Source: Branchiostoma floridae (lineage: Eukaryota > Chordata > Leptocardii > Amphioxiformes > Branchiostomatidae). Taken from it: a DNA stretch of 64,000 bases. The translations under genes were made by a program, and so were the position numbers. Positions 35,131-46,695 of this stretch are shown one piece after another (position 1 is the stretch's first letter; each line of letters begins with the position of its first letter). The DNA lies in assembly GCF_000003815.2 (NCBI RefSeq), contig NC_049980.1, forward strand, positions 22,271,249 to 22,335,248, in the 5' to 3' direction. Below the pieces are notes generated by a model. That model was not told where the DNA came from. It saw nothing but the letters and a program-made list of their open reading frames with translations, and did not search any database.

Positions 35131-38100
35131 CCATCTCCTCGGCTTGCCTTTTCCCCCGTTTTCGCAAGACTCCTTTCATCTTGGGCGCCCACTATCATAC
35201 AAAAGAGCTAATCCTTGTCCTTAGAGAGCAAAAGTCTGAAAAAGAAATGCTGCTGAATGGGAGAGAGCCTCTACTGTTGGACAGACTGCCACTTACTGCC
35301 CCCTTGACATCTGCACTTGGAAATGAAGCTGTGAGGTCCCCCTCTACAGAAGACACAATGAGGCGGTAAAGATGCAGTAATTTGTCAAACTCCGAACAAT
35401 TCTCCATGCTGCATTTTTGACTGTAAGGTGAGAACGCGTTTTCCAAACCAGCAGTCGCGGACTTGTGTCTGGCATACTGATGACTCCTATATCATCAAAA
35501 CTGATGAGAAAAAAAAGCCACAATAGTTATTACAGTTACAATATTTCAGCAGTTTGCACGCTTTTAAATGTATGGATGGGGATATACTGTACCCACACTT
35601 ATCATTCTTTTGACAATATGTTGCACACATTATATACATTTGAAACACGGGGCCTGGCACACTTTTGTACCATATCCTATACACAGTGTACTCGACCAGG
35701 CAACTTCTGTGGGAAAGATACATTTCATGAGAATGGAAGTGTATGTCCAAAAAATCCCTCCCTACAAGGATATAATCTTTATCTTGATAAGACTACTTCA
35801 GGTAAAATATAAGTTGCCAATAGCTGATCTGCCTTGTCACAATGTTTTAGCAGCTTTATCAAGACAGTGTAACATACAATGTATGAAGCCAACTAAATGA
35901 ACAGAACTACCCAGTTCATCGTCCCTGTATGTAATGGTTAGTCATTCTACTCACCCTTTCGATTGAGAATTACCAACATGTACATTTTCTACATATTCAC
36001 CAACCTTCAACCTCCTTTCATTACAGTATTGTATGATATTCTTGAGCATTTAAGAATCAGCGTTATGAAATTTTGGATGCTTGTTTCTTTTTACATAACA
36101 TTGTTACTTTGTTGTCATTTTGTTGATCTAATACTTTTATATGCTTTTTAGAGGAGAGGGCCTTGATAACATTTCAGGAATTGCAGTCCGTTCCATCAAC
36201 AAGGCAGACTTAGATTAGCTGAACATTTTGGTAAGTCCTAATTTACTTGAAGTGTTGTCTAGATGAAATTTAGTCTTTTTTAAAAATGACATTTACCAAC
36301 ACTGATGAACTTTCCTGATATTACAAACCCAATCCTATAAATGACCTATTCATAGCACTAATAACATGCCACACGTACATGGATGGGACAACAAGGCACT
36401 GACCACCCTGCCTTGGCCTCAGCGCTCTGGATAAGTGACTGCGGCCACCCAAACTGACCATCAGTCTTTGGCCAGTTCGAATGTCAGCTGTTAACGAGGT
36501 AAGTAGCGGTTCCAGAGGACAAATTGGGGGCTTAGGTCTCAGCTGACCACAGCAAGTGTCAAAACAAGGACGGGAAGTCACTTGTCATCCGAACATAAAC
36601 TTTTCAAACTGGACCAAGACCTGGAACAAGTTTTAATAAATGATGGCCAAGAAAGAAAAGCAAAATGTGTTTTGTAAACTAAGGTGTGAATAAAAAGGGA
36701 AATCCCACCGACCTTATCTATACATGTGTATCAACCAGAATTCTAGCTTGCTTAATCAAATGGCATCTTCTGTTTTCATACAATGTATAAACAAATATAG
36801 CCTTGTGCCATTCTGGCGAAGATTATCTTAACTACTTGTACGTACAATACATGTATCAATTGTAATTTAGCAGCCATAAGCCCTATGTAACTGTACAAGT
36901 CAACTATACAAGTGTTGGCTAACCACAACAATGGCCATTTCATGGACCTGAATAATACCACATCTAAACCCTTGGTGAGCAGGTGAAAAGGCAGCAAGTT
37001 TGTGCACAATTACCAACCAGGAAGGCTTTATGCTCATATCAAAGATAAGATGTTCTATGATCTAAAATTAGCCATCAAATATTATGTTAATAACATGTAT
37101 CTATTCTGGTGGTTGCATGGGTATTAAATTAATAGCTTATGACATGGCTACAGTGGAGAGCCAACAGCATGGGCAGTTGTCCTGGCCATGGTGCTGCATC
37201 ACAGTGGAGGCAGTGGGTCATCTATTCAGGGCCTGGGGTCAGCTGGGGCCTGACCGCTAGCTGGGGAATAATGGAGGTGACCATTCCTCACACATGGCCA
37301 GGTTAGCAGTACCAGCATACACAGGTCAGGATGGACAGGCTTCTAACAAGCCCCTACCACCCCACATCAAATCACTATCCTGCCCATCTCCAGTTTTTAT
37401 CTACAGTAAAGTTAATAGCCTATTACCTTTTTGTCATATGTTCTGATTTTGTCCATTTCTTTTAACTCTGTTATTCCTATGTCTTTACGTGCAGCTTATT
37501 CTGTTCAGTGGGAGATTAGCCTTTGGTTGAAGGGTATCACAATAAACAGCAAGAACCTTTTAATGCAGTACACTACAGTCAAACCTGTACAGGTGACCTT
37601 TACAGACAGCCCACCTGGCCAATGAACACTTCTTGGTGCTCCTTAGATAATTTTGCCATTGACATACGTTCTACAGTGAACCAGTGTCCACATAGACCAG
37701 ATTTCATTGTTCACCCAAGTGGTCTTTGTGAACAGTTTTGACTGCATGTTTAGAAAACAAGGCCTACCTCATAATGCCTACACTGAATGAAGGCAAGCCT
37801 AATGGAAACTTAAAGTTGCATTACGTTTGTCTCATGCAAGCGGAATATGTGCAATTTTGTCACCCAGATATTATGTGTGCTATATGGCTTGTTGCACTGA
37901 ATTACTTCATTGAACTGCAGGACTTTTTGTTTAGAACTTTAGGAACTTTAGGAAATCATCTGACTTTGACACTATAGAATTAACGTTCAAAAGTTAATTA
38001 GAATACATCAGTGATATCGTTCAAAGCAGACCTTCACAGTCAAATGTATTATCTTACCCTACTGAACACAAAGTGGAAAATATCCCAGAGGGCACCATTC

Positions 38101-38560
38101 ACAATGTTGGGCTCCCTTTCAAAAAGTCAATTACAATATTTCCAACCTATTACACAATTACAACAGACACTGAGTAAGGTTTTGCCTTCACAAATTTGTA
38201 ACAGAACAATTCAAATGGTTAAAGGGTAGATCAATGGCAATATCACACATAGCATTGACCAGTCCACATCACACACTTGCTGGGCTTCTACCACACTGGA
38301 CAGGGCAGGCCACAACAAGTCAATTTAATGGATGACATCGCCATGCAAATTGACTCTTACATTATTTCGAAAAAATAAAACAAAAAATTTTGGTCTACAA
38401 GACCAGAAAACGGTGAAAGCAATTGTACGGATACTTACATGTAGCTATCACATTAGTGTCCCTTTCTGCACTTCTATATTGCATAAAATCCAATCTTTTA
38501 TGCAGCATGTGCAAAGATTGGATTTTGCGCTGTGAGAAATATAAAACTTGGTGGCTGTAA
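35131..38560. other. Intergenic DNA with minor repeats
   Basis: No gene recognised. A dispersed repeat copy at about 37,578-37,730 is related to 26,868. A short inverted repeat lies at 38,485-38,526. The segment at about 37,140-37,380 is locally GC-richer but shows no coding sequence. Confidence 0.5.
38485..38526. repeat. Perfect 14 bp inverted repeat (hairpin)
   Basis: AAAATCCAATCTTT at 38,485-38,498 and its exact reverse complement at 38,513-38,526, separated by 14 nt. A stem-loop would form in either DNA or RNA. No T-run or gene context suggests a terminator. Confidence 0.85.
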
Positions 38561-38578
38561 TATACATTGTACTATGTT

Positions 38579-38900
38579 TTGTTGCTTTAATTCCTCTTAC
38601 AACATTCATAGTATCCATTCTGAAAATCTAGGGATTTAATTTCGTTTTGTCCATCTTACTTTGTGCTCTTGCATAAAATTTGACTTCTGCAAGGGTTTTG
38701 TATTTAATTCATAAATTTACTTGCCGTGGCCTTAGTGAGAACTGATCTTGTCTTGTTGCTGTGTATAACATTTATGGCATCTACTTTGAAAATGTAGGGA
38801 TTTCATTTCTCTAATCTATCTTCCTGCATGAAATTTGACTTTTGCAAGGGTTGTCATCCAATGAATTTACGTGCTGTGGCCTTAGTGAGAAACTGATCAC
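38579..38900. repeat. Diverged tandem duplication, two units of about 150-170 bp
   Basis: Unit one (38,579-38,747) and unit two (38,753-38,898) share, in order, TTGTTGCT, CATTTATGGCATC or its variant, TAGGGATTT, AATTTGACTT, TGCAAGGGTT, and GTGGCCTTAGTGAGA followed by ACTGATC. Unit two is shorter because of internal deletions. Confidence 0.85.
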
Positions 38901-40819
38901 GTCTGGGGATGAAAAAACTGACCAAGTTGTGGCTAACAAGGGGACACAGCTGTGGAAAGGTCTCATCAGACACTCCATCCATTAACAGTGAGGAGTGGGA
39001 GGGAAAGGGACATGTTAACCTTACCAAGGACATTCTGAGAGGCAAGAGCTTTAATGGAGACAGCCCAGTATGTTTCAACATCCTTACCCCTGTGTTAGGG
39101 TTAGCCTGATTAAATCACGATTATAGATGCCTGCCCAATCCTCTGTAGTGAGGGGCCTGTTACACACTGTAGCTATGGACAGTAGTGTTTGTGTTACACA
39201 AACTAGGGTTGGGCTTAGGGAGAGGGTGTATCGGAACATTGTAGGGTGTCGGAACATACATGTAGGGCTGTCCCCCTCTATATATAAGGAGAGTGAAAAA
39301 CTTTCGTTTTGAAGACGAGCAGGGGGAATAAAATCTATCTTCTATCTTCATGCTGTCACAGGTGAAACGTTGCAAAACTTCGTGAAAAAACAACAAACTT
39401 GATTTGTTTTTATGAACTTTTCTAAAGCTTTTAAAACATCGTTGAAATGCCAGAATTCTAAGAAACAAAGTGTCTCCCGAGTATCACTGCATATAGAAAG
39501 ACCAGGGGTTTTCAGAGACCATCTCCAGAAAGTGGCCTAATCAACACTAGTAACGTTACCACTCATTTTAATTCCCCACATCACCATCCTCCCGTTTAAT
39601 CACTGATGTGGATAAGCAATGCTGATTATGTGTGAACAACAGTTGACTTCACAAGTTCATCATTCGGGCGTCCTTTTGCTCCAAGGTCAGGCTGAATGGG
39701 GAGGGGGGCAGTGACATTCTCACCTTCATTTAACCTCTACATCACCCAGCCACTCAATTCCTGCCGACAGGTCAAGGGCCATGAATGTTGCATGGTGGGA
39801 ATTGTGCGCTGCAGTGGCCAGGGCTGCCCCATCGCCTGAGGGTCGGCCTCTCTGACCACATCTCACCAAAGTCCGTCCATTTAACACATGGCTGCCCCTG
39901 TACTGGCTAAAGCCCACGTGGGTACCGGTAATTCACAAAAAAATTGACCTTGTCAATATTGCATGAGCCAACAACCCAATTCATGTCCAGTGGAAAAGAG
40001 GAAATTATAACAATTACCAAAACATAATTCATTATTAATGCAGATTTGTGCAGATTAATGTAGAAGGTCGACAGTATTTGTTCAGCATCAGACTTTTTGA
40101 AAAAAAAAAAAAAAACACCTGGTGTATAATGAACTCTTGGTCAACCTACATGTACAAATGTACATTGTACCATTAACTTCTAGCAGACACCAAAACGTTG
40201 CTTTACACACTGCTCTATGTACATGTTATGAAAAAGAAAACAATGTATTTATTGTTCCAACCCCTTTCCATTTGATGGCGTTCACTGTGACCACAATTGG
40301 CTTTGCTTGACTTATGATGTCACAATTGGAATATATCAATAAATGCATAATTGATAAACAACATGGTATCAAAACATCAATCAGAAGACAAAAAAAGTTT
40401 TCAAAAGTTATTCTTTGTCTATGGAATTTGTTGAGCATTATGTCAGATTATTGGTCGCTCAGCAGTTGCAGCCTCTAGTGGAAAATGTTGACTCCTGTTC
40501 CAGCTACTGCCTAAACAGTGCGCTCATATGTTGTAAGGCTACAATAATTCTACACTTTCTGCTCTTTATGTCCACATTTCAAGGTCTTTCTCTAACCTTA
40601 GACACAAGAGTTTTCTAAACCACTAAACTTTCATTTTTTCACATTCCTAACTTTTGTCACAGTTGCATCGCTTTCACCACAGCAAATTGCCAATTCTTAT
40701 GTCATGTTTTTCTTTCTTGTCGGGTCTTCATGTCTTCACCTGTCTGCTCTAGTTGGGAAGGAACGTGGTAATAAATTCTCCCCATTAGTGACTTCGTTGT
40801 TTCTCCAACTTGCGTAAAT
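38901..40819. other. Intergenic DNA, no gene recognised
   Basis: No exon or RNA gene seen. A short balanced stretch at about 39,540-39,950 resembles the other candidate regulatory blocks but is weaker. A poly(A) run lies near 40,101. Confidence 0.4.
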
Positions 40820-42490
40820 CTCTGCCACTTTCCAGCGTCAGGAGACCCCTTTGTTGCCAAAGGGTATGCATTACAGCAAAGTGCCCCGTTTAAATAATGC
40901 GGACAGGGAACTGTTAACCAGGACCACTGACAGTGTGTCTGTGCTAATTGCTCTCTTTGTGGTTTGTGTGGGAACGGTCTTCCCCCGGTGGCAACGGCTC
41001 ATGCTGAGAGGCATCAGTATCCAACATGGTAAAAATGATTGCTGGTTTTCCGAACGACTCGTGTACAAATGGGACTGCGAGCGCACGGCCTCTCAGGTGC
41101 AGACCGACGTGACAGATGCCATGTTTTTCGGAAGGATAAATATTTCAGTGCCGGCGAGAAAAGAGGCAACCCCCCGGGTGAGATGGCTGTCAACTGCCTT
41201 TTTGTTGAGAAATAGGCACCGCAGTGCCGGTGCTTTACTCCCCTTGTACGAGAATATAACTTGTCAATTTCAATCCTGAAAACACCATTTTACCGACTGC
41301 CTGACCCTGTGTTCCCAGCAAAAATGAAGATACTAGCATTTCATTATTTCTGATTTCCTCCTCCCAGCTCAACTGTCAAAGTCTACAGCTGCCACTACAA
41401 TTTTACAAGCTGTTCGTGGCTGAATCGTCGTGTTGTAACCTGGGGCACAGCCCCCGCATTTAATTCTGATTTCCCCCTGAATGCGGAATTGTCGAGTCTC
41501 ATCTTGATTGCGGCGTTTACGGCGACTTCCTGACCTCTGTATTATCTGCAGAAATCAAGATGGTCGACCGATCGTTTCATCCCTATTTCCCGCTGAAAGG
41601 CAAATTGTCACATTTGATATGTTCGGCGAGGATTCACCAGCTCGCGCCAACTCCCTCATTACCCAAAATAAAAGTGGTCATTTTTGCATCTCGGGGTAAT
41701 TCTTCTTTGCATCTGCAACTGTCTGCTTCGATATTAAAAGCTAAATTTCCCCTCCCTCACACGGTGACCTCGATGTTCGCCATTAATGAAGAAGTCCTAT
41801 TGGTATTTCGGTCCAATTCTCGTCAAATGAAAACTTGTCAATTTTGATCCTGACGGCGAGATTTCCAGTCGAGCCTCCGGTGATCCTTACAATCGGGAAA
41901 GAAAATGGGACGATTTGTTTCGGGAGGCGAACGAACACATCAAAATTCACAAATGGGCGTCACGCCGTCCAAATCCCGCTGCTGTCGTAATTTCGTGGGG
42001 ATAAACTTCCAGCAAGGGGATATCTCACCCTGGTCCCCGAGTTTTGTCGCATAATGACACTAAATCTACTAAAAATGAACTCTAAGTAATATTGATGATC
42101 TTTTAAATTTGGTCGCATCATTTCAAATCTTCGGCATCGTCGGCAGCCAAATGTTGTAATATTGGACAATTCATTTGCCGCATTGTTCCCTGCTTAGGGG
42201 TCTAGATTACAAAATAAGGGAGTAATGTGCGGCAAATAAGAGCGTTGTTAGAGCACATTACCCAAATCTATTTCTAAGCACTTCGGATGCCCCGAATTTA
42301 CTTAATTCATTCTCTGGCTGAGAAGGAATCTGGACAGTATGAATGGGGGAGTAAATGGGAAATAAAGGGAGTAAGTACAGAAGGGCGATGGAAGGGAACA
42401 ACTACTGAGGAGGGCTAAGCCGCGGCATATTGGGCAGTTGGCTTGTAGCTGCCTCATTGTGTTCCACTTCATCATGCTGCTATCGACATA
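40820..42490. promoter_or_regulatory. Candidate regulatory block with internal ~115 bp periodic repeats
   Basis: Balanced composition and CpG content set this block apart from its flanks. Within 41,250-41,870 I can align at least six degenerate units, described separately. The plus-strand frame at 40,851-41,279 (142 residues) has no domain and is probably chance. Confidence 0.35.
41250..41870. repeat. Degenerate tandem array, period about 115 bp, at least six units
   Basis: The core (A/T)A(C/A/T)TGTC recurs at about 41,263, 41,382, 41,485, 41,599, 41,717 and 41,832, giving intervals of 119, 103, 114, 118 and 115 bp. Units 1 and 6 share ACTTGTCAATTT and ATCCTGA; units 2, 3 and 4 share a preceding TTTCTGATTTCC(T/C)CC or its variant CTATTTCCCGCTG; units 3, 4 and 6 share a following GCGGCG or GGCGAGATT-like stretch. 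Copies are highly diverged. Confidence 0.6.
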
Positions 42491-42949
42491 TCAGCACATG
42501 CTCCATTCAGTAAACCGCTTGTCGTAATTGTAAAAAAAAATTCATTCTGGATAATAACTACTTAACGTGAACAATGTCAGCATTTTGAGAAGAAATTCCA
42601 TAGTGCTGAAAATTGGAAAACATTCTAAATCTGGGCTTATTATCAATATTCGCACTACAGGGAGATGTACAGTGGCAAAATCACGGGTATTGCAAGTCTG
42701 GGTTGTTATGCTATTAGCACATGATCAAACAATTCTTAAATTTGTTTATAATGTATATGTATATACACACAAAAATGTTTGCTTTCATCTGATCAAAATT
42801 AAGGTTTAAAGTATTTAAAATAGAGGTAAACATCCATGGCAGCCAAAAAAGTACCTGCAAAGTCTTAATGTTACTAACAACTTAACTACTTGCCTGCCAT
42901 TTTGATCTAACATTGTAATAGATTAAAAACAATGTAGTTAGAGATGCCT
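42491..42949. other. AT-rich spacer, nothing recognised
   Basis: No gene, repeat family or regulatory texture stands out here. Confidence 0.4.
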
Positions 42950-44050
42950 TTCTCTCAGCCTGGCCAGAACTGAAGGGAGGAAATTTGACCCTGAGCAGGC
43001 CGAACAGTGGTGCACCTGCCCTGTTGTGTTTGACATGTGTTCCATGTGAATTATTCCTCCAACCTATGCATATATGCAGGGGAAACATATGTTCCTCCAC
43101 CTATCCTTTTCAGCCTCATCACGAAGCAGAAACAATGGGGTTCCTCCGTGACAGGAAACGTTTCTGTGCACCCCCAGCAGAGTCTCCCGTGTGGGGCTGC
43201 TTTGAAGCGAGTCCCATTCCACTAAGAACGTGGATCTTAGTAGACTTTTGCACAGAGTCAGCCAAGAGTGATAAAAGTTTTATGGAGTTTCCCCTCCGGC
43301 TTGGTGTTGTGCTCAAAAGCTGCAAAGGAGCAGCCACTGCACCGAAACACTTAGACCGCATACATAATGAAGCGGGCCTCGAGCTGATTAGATCTTCATT
43401 TAACGCCCATCCAGCCGGCACACGGGTCCCGTCCCTAATTGGGGGGAGAGCGCCGTGAGTCTCTGCTTGTTAATTGTGTAATGTATCTTCCCTTTCATGC
43501 CACCCCCGGGGGAACCCGGGGCACCCCGATGTGACGCGCGAAGTGTCAGCAGCGGGAGGCGATCCCGTCCAATTAGCGTTCAAAGGCGGAAAGCTGCGCT
43601 CATTCTGCCAATTTCCCTTTCTATTATCCCGTCGTCTTGATGGGGTAAGATGCAGGGAGCACCCTCCTGGGATTATATGATACTCCATTTCTCCCCGCTT
43701 CGGTTCTACCTGGATGAATCACGGCTCCGATGCAGTCTGCGATTGGCTGGCGGGGGAGACCCTCAGCGTGCAGTATTTCACCGTGTATGCACAATATTGT
43801 GGGAAGTTTTCCCCGCGCGAGTCAATCCCCCCTTTTTAATATCGCCACTCCAATCAGGCAGCGTACTGGAGTAGAAAATGGGAAAATCACCCGTACCGGG
43901 TTCGGAGCACAGGGGGCACCGCACGCAACCCGAGAGAATCAAGCAAAATGGGAAAAGGGCACAGCCATCGTTCATAAGCTAACCCGTCTCGCCACCGCGC
44001 TGTAATGCGAGGAGTATTGGCCTGTTAGATCAGGTAATGAGAACATGAAG
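42950..44050. promoter_or_regulatory. Candidate regulatory block
   Basis: CpG-containing, repeat-free DNA with TAAT/ATTA cores (for example GTTAATTGTGTAATG at about 43,469 and CCAATTAGCGTTC at about 43,569) and an inverted CCAAT box (GATTGGCTGG near 43,741). The plus-strand frame at 42,985-43,458 is open for 157 residues but shows no known domain. It could be a promoter of an unseen transcript or an enhancer. Confidence 0.3.
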
Positions 44051-46695
44051 TGAAAAAGATGAAGACAATCAACCCGCAGACACAGCTATGGATTGGCAGC
44101 AATGGTCGTGTATTGGAAGGTCCTTCACAGAATCATCACCCTAAGCCTGCAGTTAATGCACATGTACATGGAGGAATGTGCTTCAATTACTTCCCATCAT
44201 TTTGTCTAATGTACAGTTCTTTTTCTCTAATATCAGAGGAGAGAAACACTTGCCTTTAAACATCTCAAGTGTTTCAGTACATCCCTCTCCAGAACTCCTG
44301 GCACAGTTTTACCAAACAGTCTTTCCAAACAGAACTTCTGTCACCCTTTCTGCAGGCTTCCAGTGGCACAGTGTTAATTGTCAAACATGTAAAAGGACAT
44401 GATCAAAATTACACATATAATTTTCCATGCTAGAGTTACCTTCAATCAACTGTCACGGGTAAACTTTGCAAAAATTGTCTACGGTGAGTATATAACATCA
44501 CATCTGTGTTCATCTTCCCAAAATCTTTCCAACCACTCCTTCCCTCTGCTAGCTCATAAGAAAAAAAGGCCCTGATCAAAAATAACACAGTACATAAATT
44601 ACCACGCTAGCTCTGTTCCCTCTCCGGGTTACCTTTGATCTGCTGTAATTTGTGCCCAACCTTTGAACACTACGTCTCCTCCCATCCAGGCTTCCATCCC
44701 ACCCAGAGGGACTGACATTTTCCACACTGACATTCTGCAAGCCCACGGAAGATGAGCCGCCTTGGGAATCCTCATTACCAAGTTCACTGCAGAACGTGAC
44801 ATTGCACATCTCCTACATTAAGATGCTCTGTGCCTTCAAGAGTTTGGAGCTCAGTTTGACACTTAAGAAGTTTCTTCTGACTGACGAAGTTGGTAGGGAG
44901 GGAGGAAGGAACATTTTGCTTTTTGTCTACTGTTTTGACGTTTACTCTGCTCTGTTTAAAAGCAAAAATCAACTTCATTAGACCTGCCCACTATAGTATT
45001 CCAATGTGTCCAATCTCAAGGAAAATTTCTGCTTATTCTTTTTGTTCCTGGACTAGCATTTCCTTAAGACAATAAATGTGCATTCTTGATCAGATACTTA
45101 AAAACTTAAGTTTTAACTGCACTGTAATAGGTGCTAGAGGTGTGAATTTGAATGAATAAACCAATATGTAATGTACTTGATATTTTCTTACCATATTGCA
45201 TGTTTTGGACACTTAATATTTGAAATACATACTGATGCATCTTACATTGTAGTTTCTGCAAGACAAAACCAGGGCTTGGATCCTTGGAAGCTTAGCAAGT
45301 ATGTATTGTTTGGACATTACAAGAAACAGTTGAGTTAAGAGCAACATTGTGGCTTAAACAGGAAGTTGGCAATACCTTACCTTTAAGTGGAAAAAATTAT
45401 ACAGACGTAATGTTCAACAAAACAAAACACAAACGATTTCCATTATCAACAAGACGTTTTGTAATTTGTGCCTAAATCACAAGTACCTTTACCTATCATA
45501 ATGAAATAACACTTTATCTTACTGATAGCAAAATTATGACAAAATGACCTTATATTACACATAAACCCATTCATCTCCATGTCTTACCACTCCCTCTCTA
45601 ACTGAACATAATATTCTTATCAACAACAATAACAGAGCTGACACAATATGATTACAGCTACCTAAATAACATTTCATCTCTTAATGTCTCTTCATTCTGA
45701 TAACGTATTCAAAGGATATCCGACAAAATAGAGAATTAACACAACTTTAAAGATTTGATTAGTCAAATACTGTCTTTGATATGCCCTTGGTGGTGAAAAT
45801 GACAAGACTTTGTGCTCAGACCTACTCATGATTTAAAATGGAAGAACATGACAGAAAGTCGTGTAGAGATTGTCTTCTGGTCGTAGAGTAGGTTTTGAAT
45901 ACACCCAACCACAGTTACAGTCACATACAGGCTAATCTTCAAATTATTAAAGCTCACTTCTCTAATGAAAGAATCTAGTATGTCTCATGGCACATTCCCA
46001 CAAAATTCTACATGTATTCTGGAAGTTAATGAGTGTTGAACTTAACATTATATCTTTTACCATCACAGTATACAGATGCCACAGGAAAAGCTATTTTTGT
46101 TAGTGGTCTTGCAGCAGTCTGGTGTGTTACTAGAAATTCTTTAACTTTACGGCTGGCCTGACTGGTAAAGTTGACAGAGATATGGCGATAATTGTTTGTC
46201 CTGGTTAGATATGTTGCTATGTTGAGTAGCATATCATTCATAAATATATTAGCACTGTATACCATCATTGCATTGATATCAGCAAATACAAATCATCCAT
46301 TTAATGTCTAGAGGTCTAGAGAAGTTTCACCAGAACTGACTGTAATGTCTCTACAGGAAAATTTGGAGAATATTCAATATTGAGATGTCTGTCTGATGCA
46401 CAATACTGGTACTTGACCAACTTTGCCTTAAAACACCTATCCGTAAACGACCGAAAAAAGCATGTGCCACTTCTAAGTCAACGTGATGTAGACATAGCAT
46501 ATATGCAAAGGACTGCATTGTAGAATACCCAATGATATCTACCCCTCCTACCCATTTAAACCAGTGTCATATCTTCCTCAATATCTTTACAATTAAAATA
46601 TTGTTGCAAACAATTTGACTGTATATAGTTGGAAGAAGAATATAATCTGCAGCAAAGACTCTGAAATTCGTCACGATCTACGGGACGACCGTTCG
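44051..46695. other. 3' flank of AP3B, no further gene recognised
   Basis: AT-rich DNA. The AP-3 beta 3' UTR must lie directly left of 46,696 on the minus strand, but I could not fix its end because no convincing polyadenylation signal stands out. Confidence 0.4.

Noticed and set aside
40851-41279. 142-residue plus-strand open frame
   Set aside because: No family resemblance; composition follows the surrounding non-coding block.
42985-43458. 157-residue plus-strand open frame
   Set aside because: No domain or initiation context, and it overlaps competing frames on both strands. Left as part of a candidate regulatory block.
44386-44660. Possible duplicated segment around GATCAAAATTACACA and GATCAAAAATAACACA
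   Set aside because: Only scattered short words agree; the similarity is too weak to claim a repeat.
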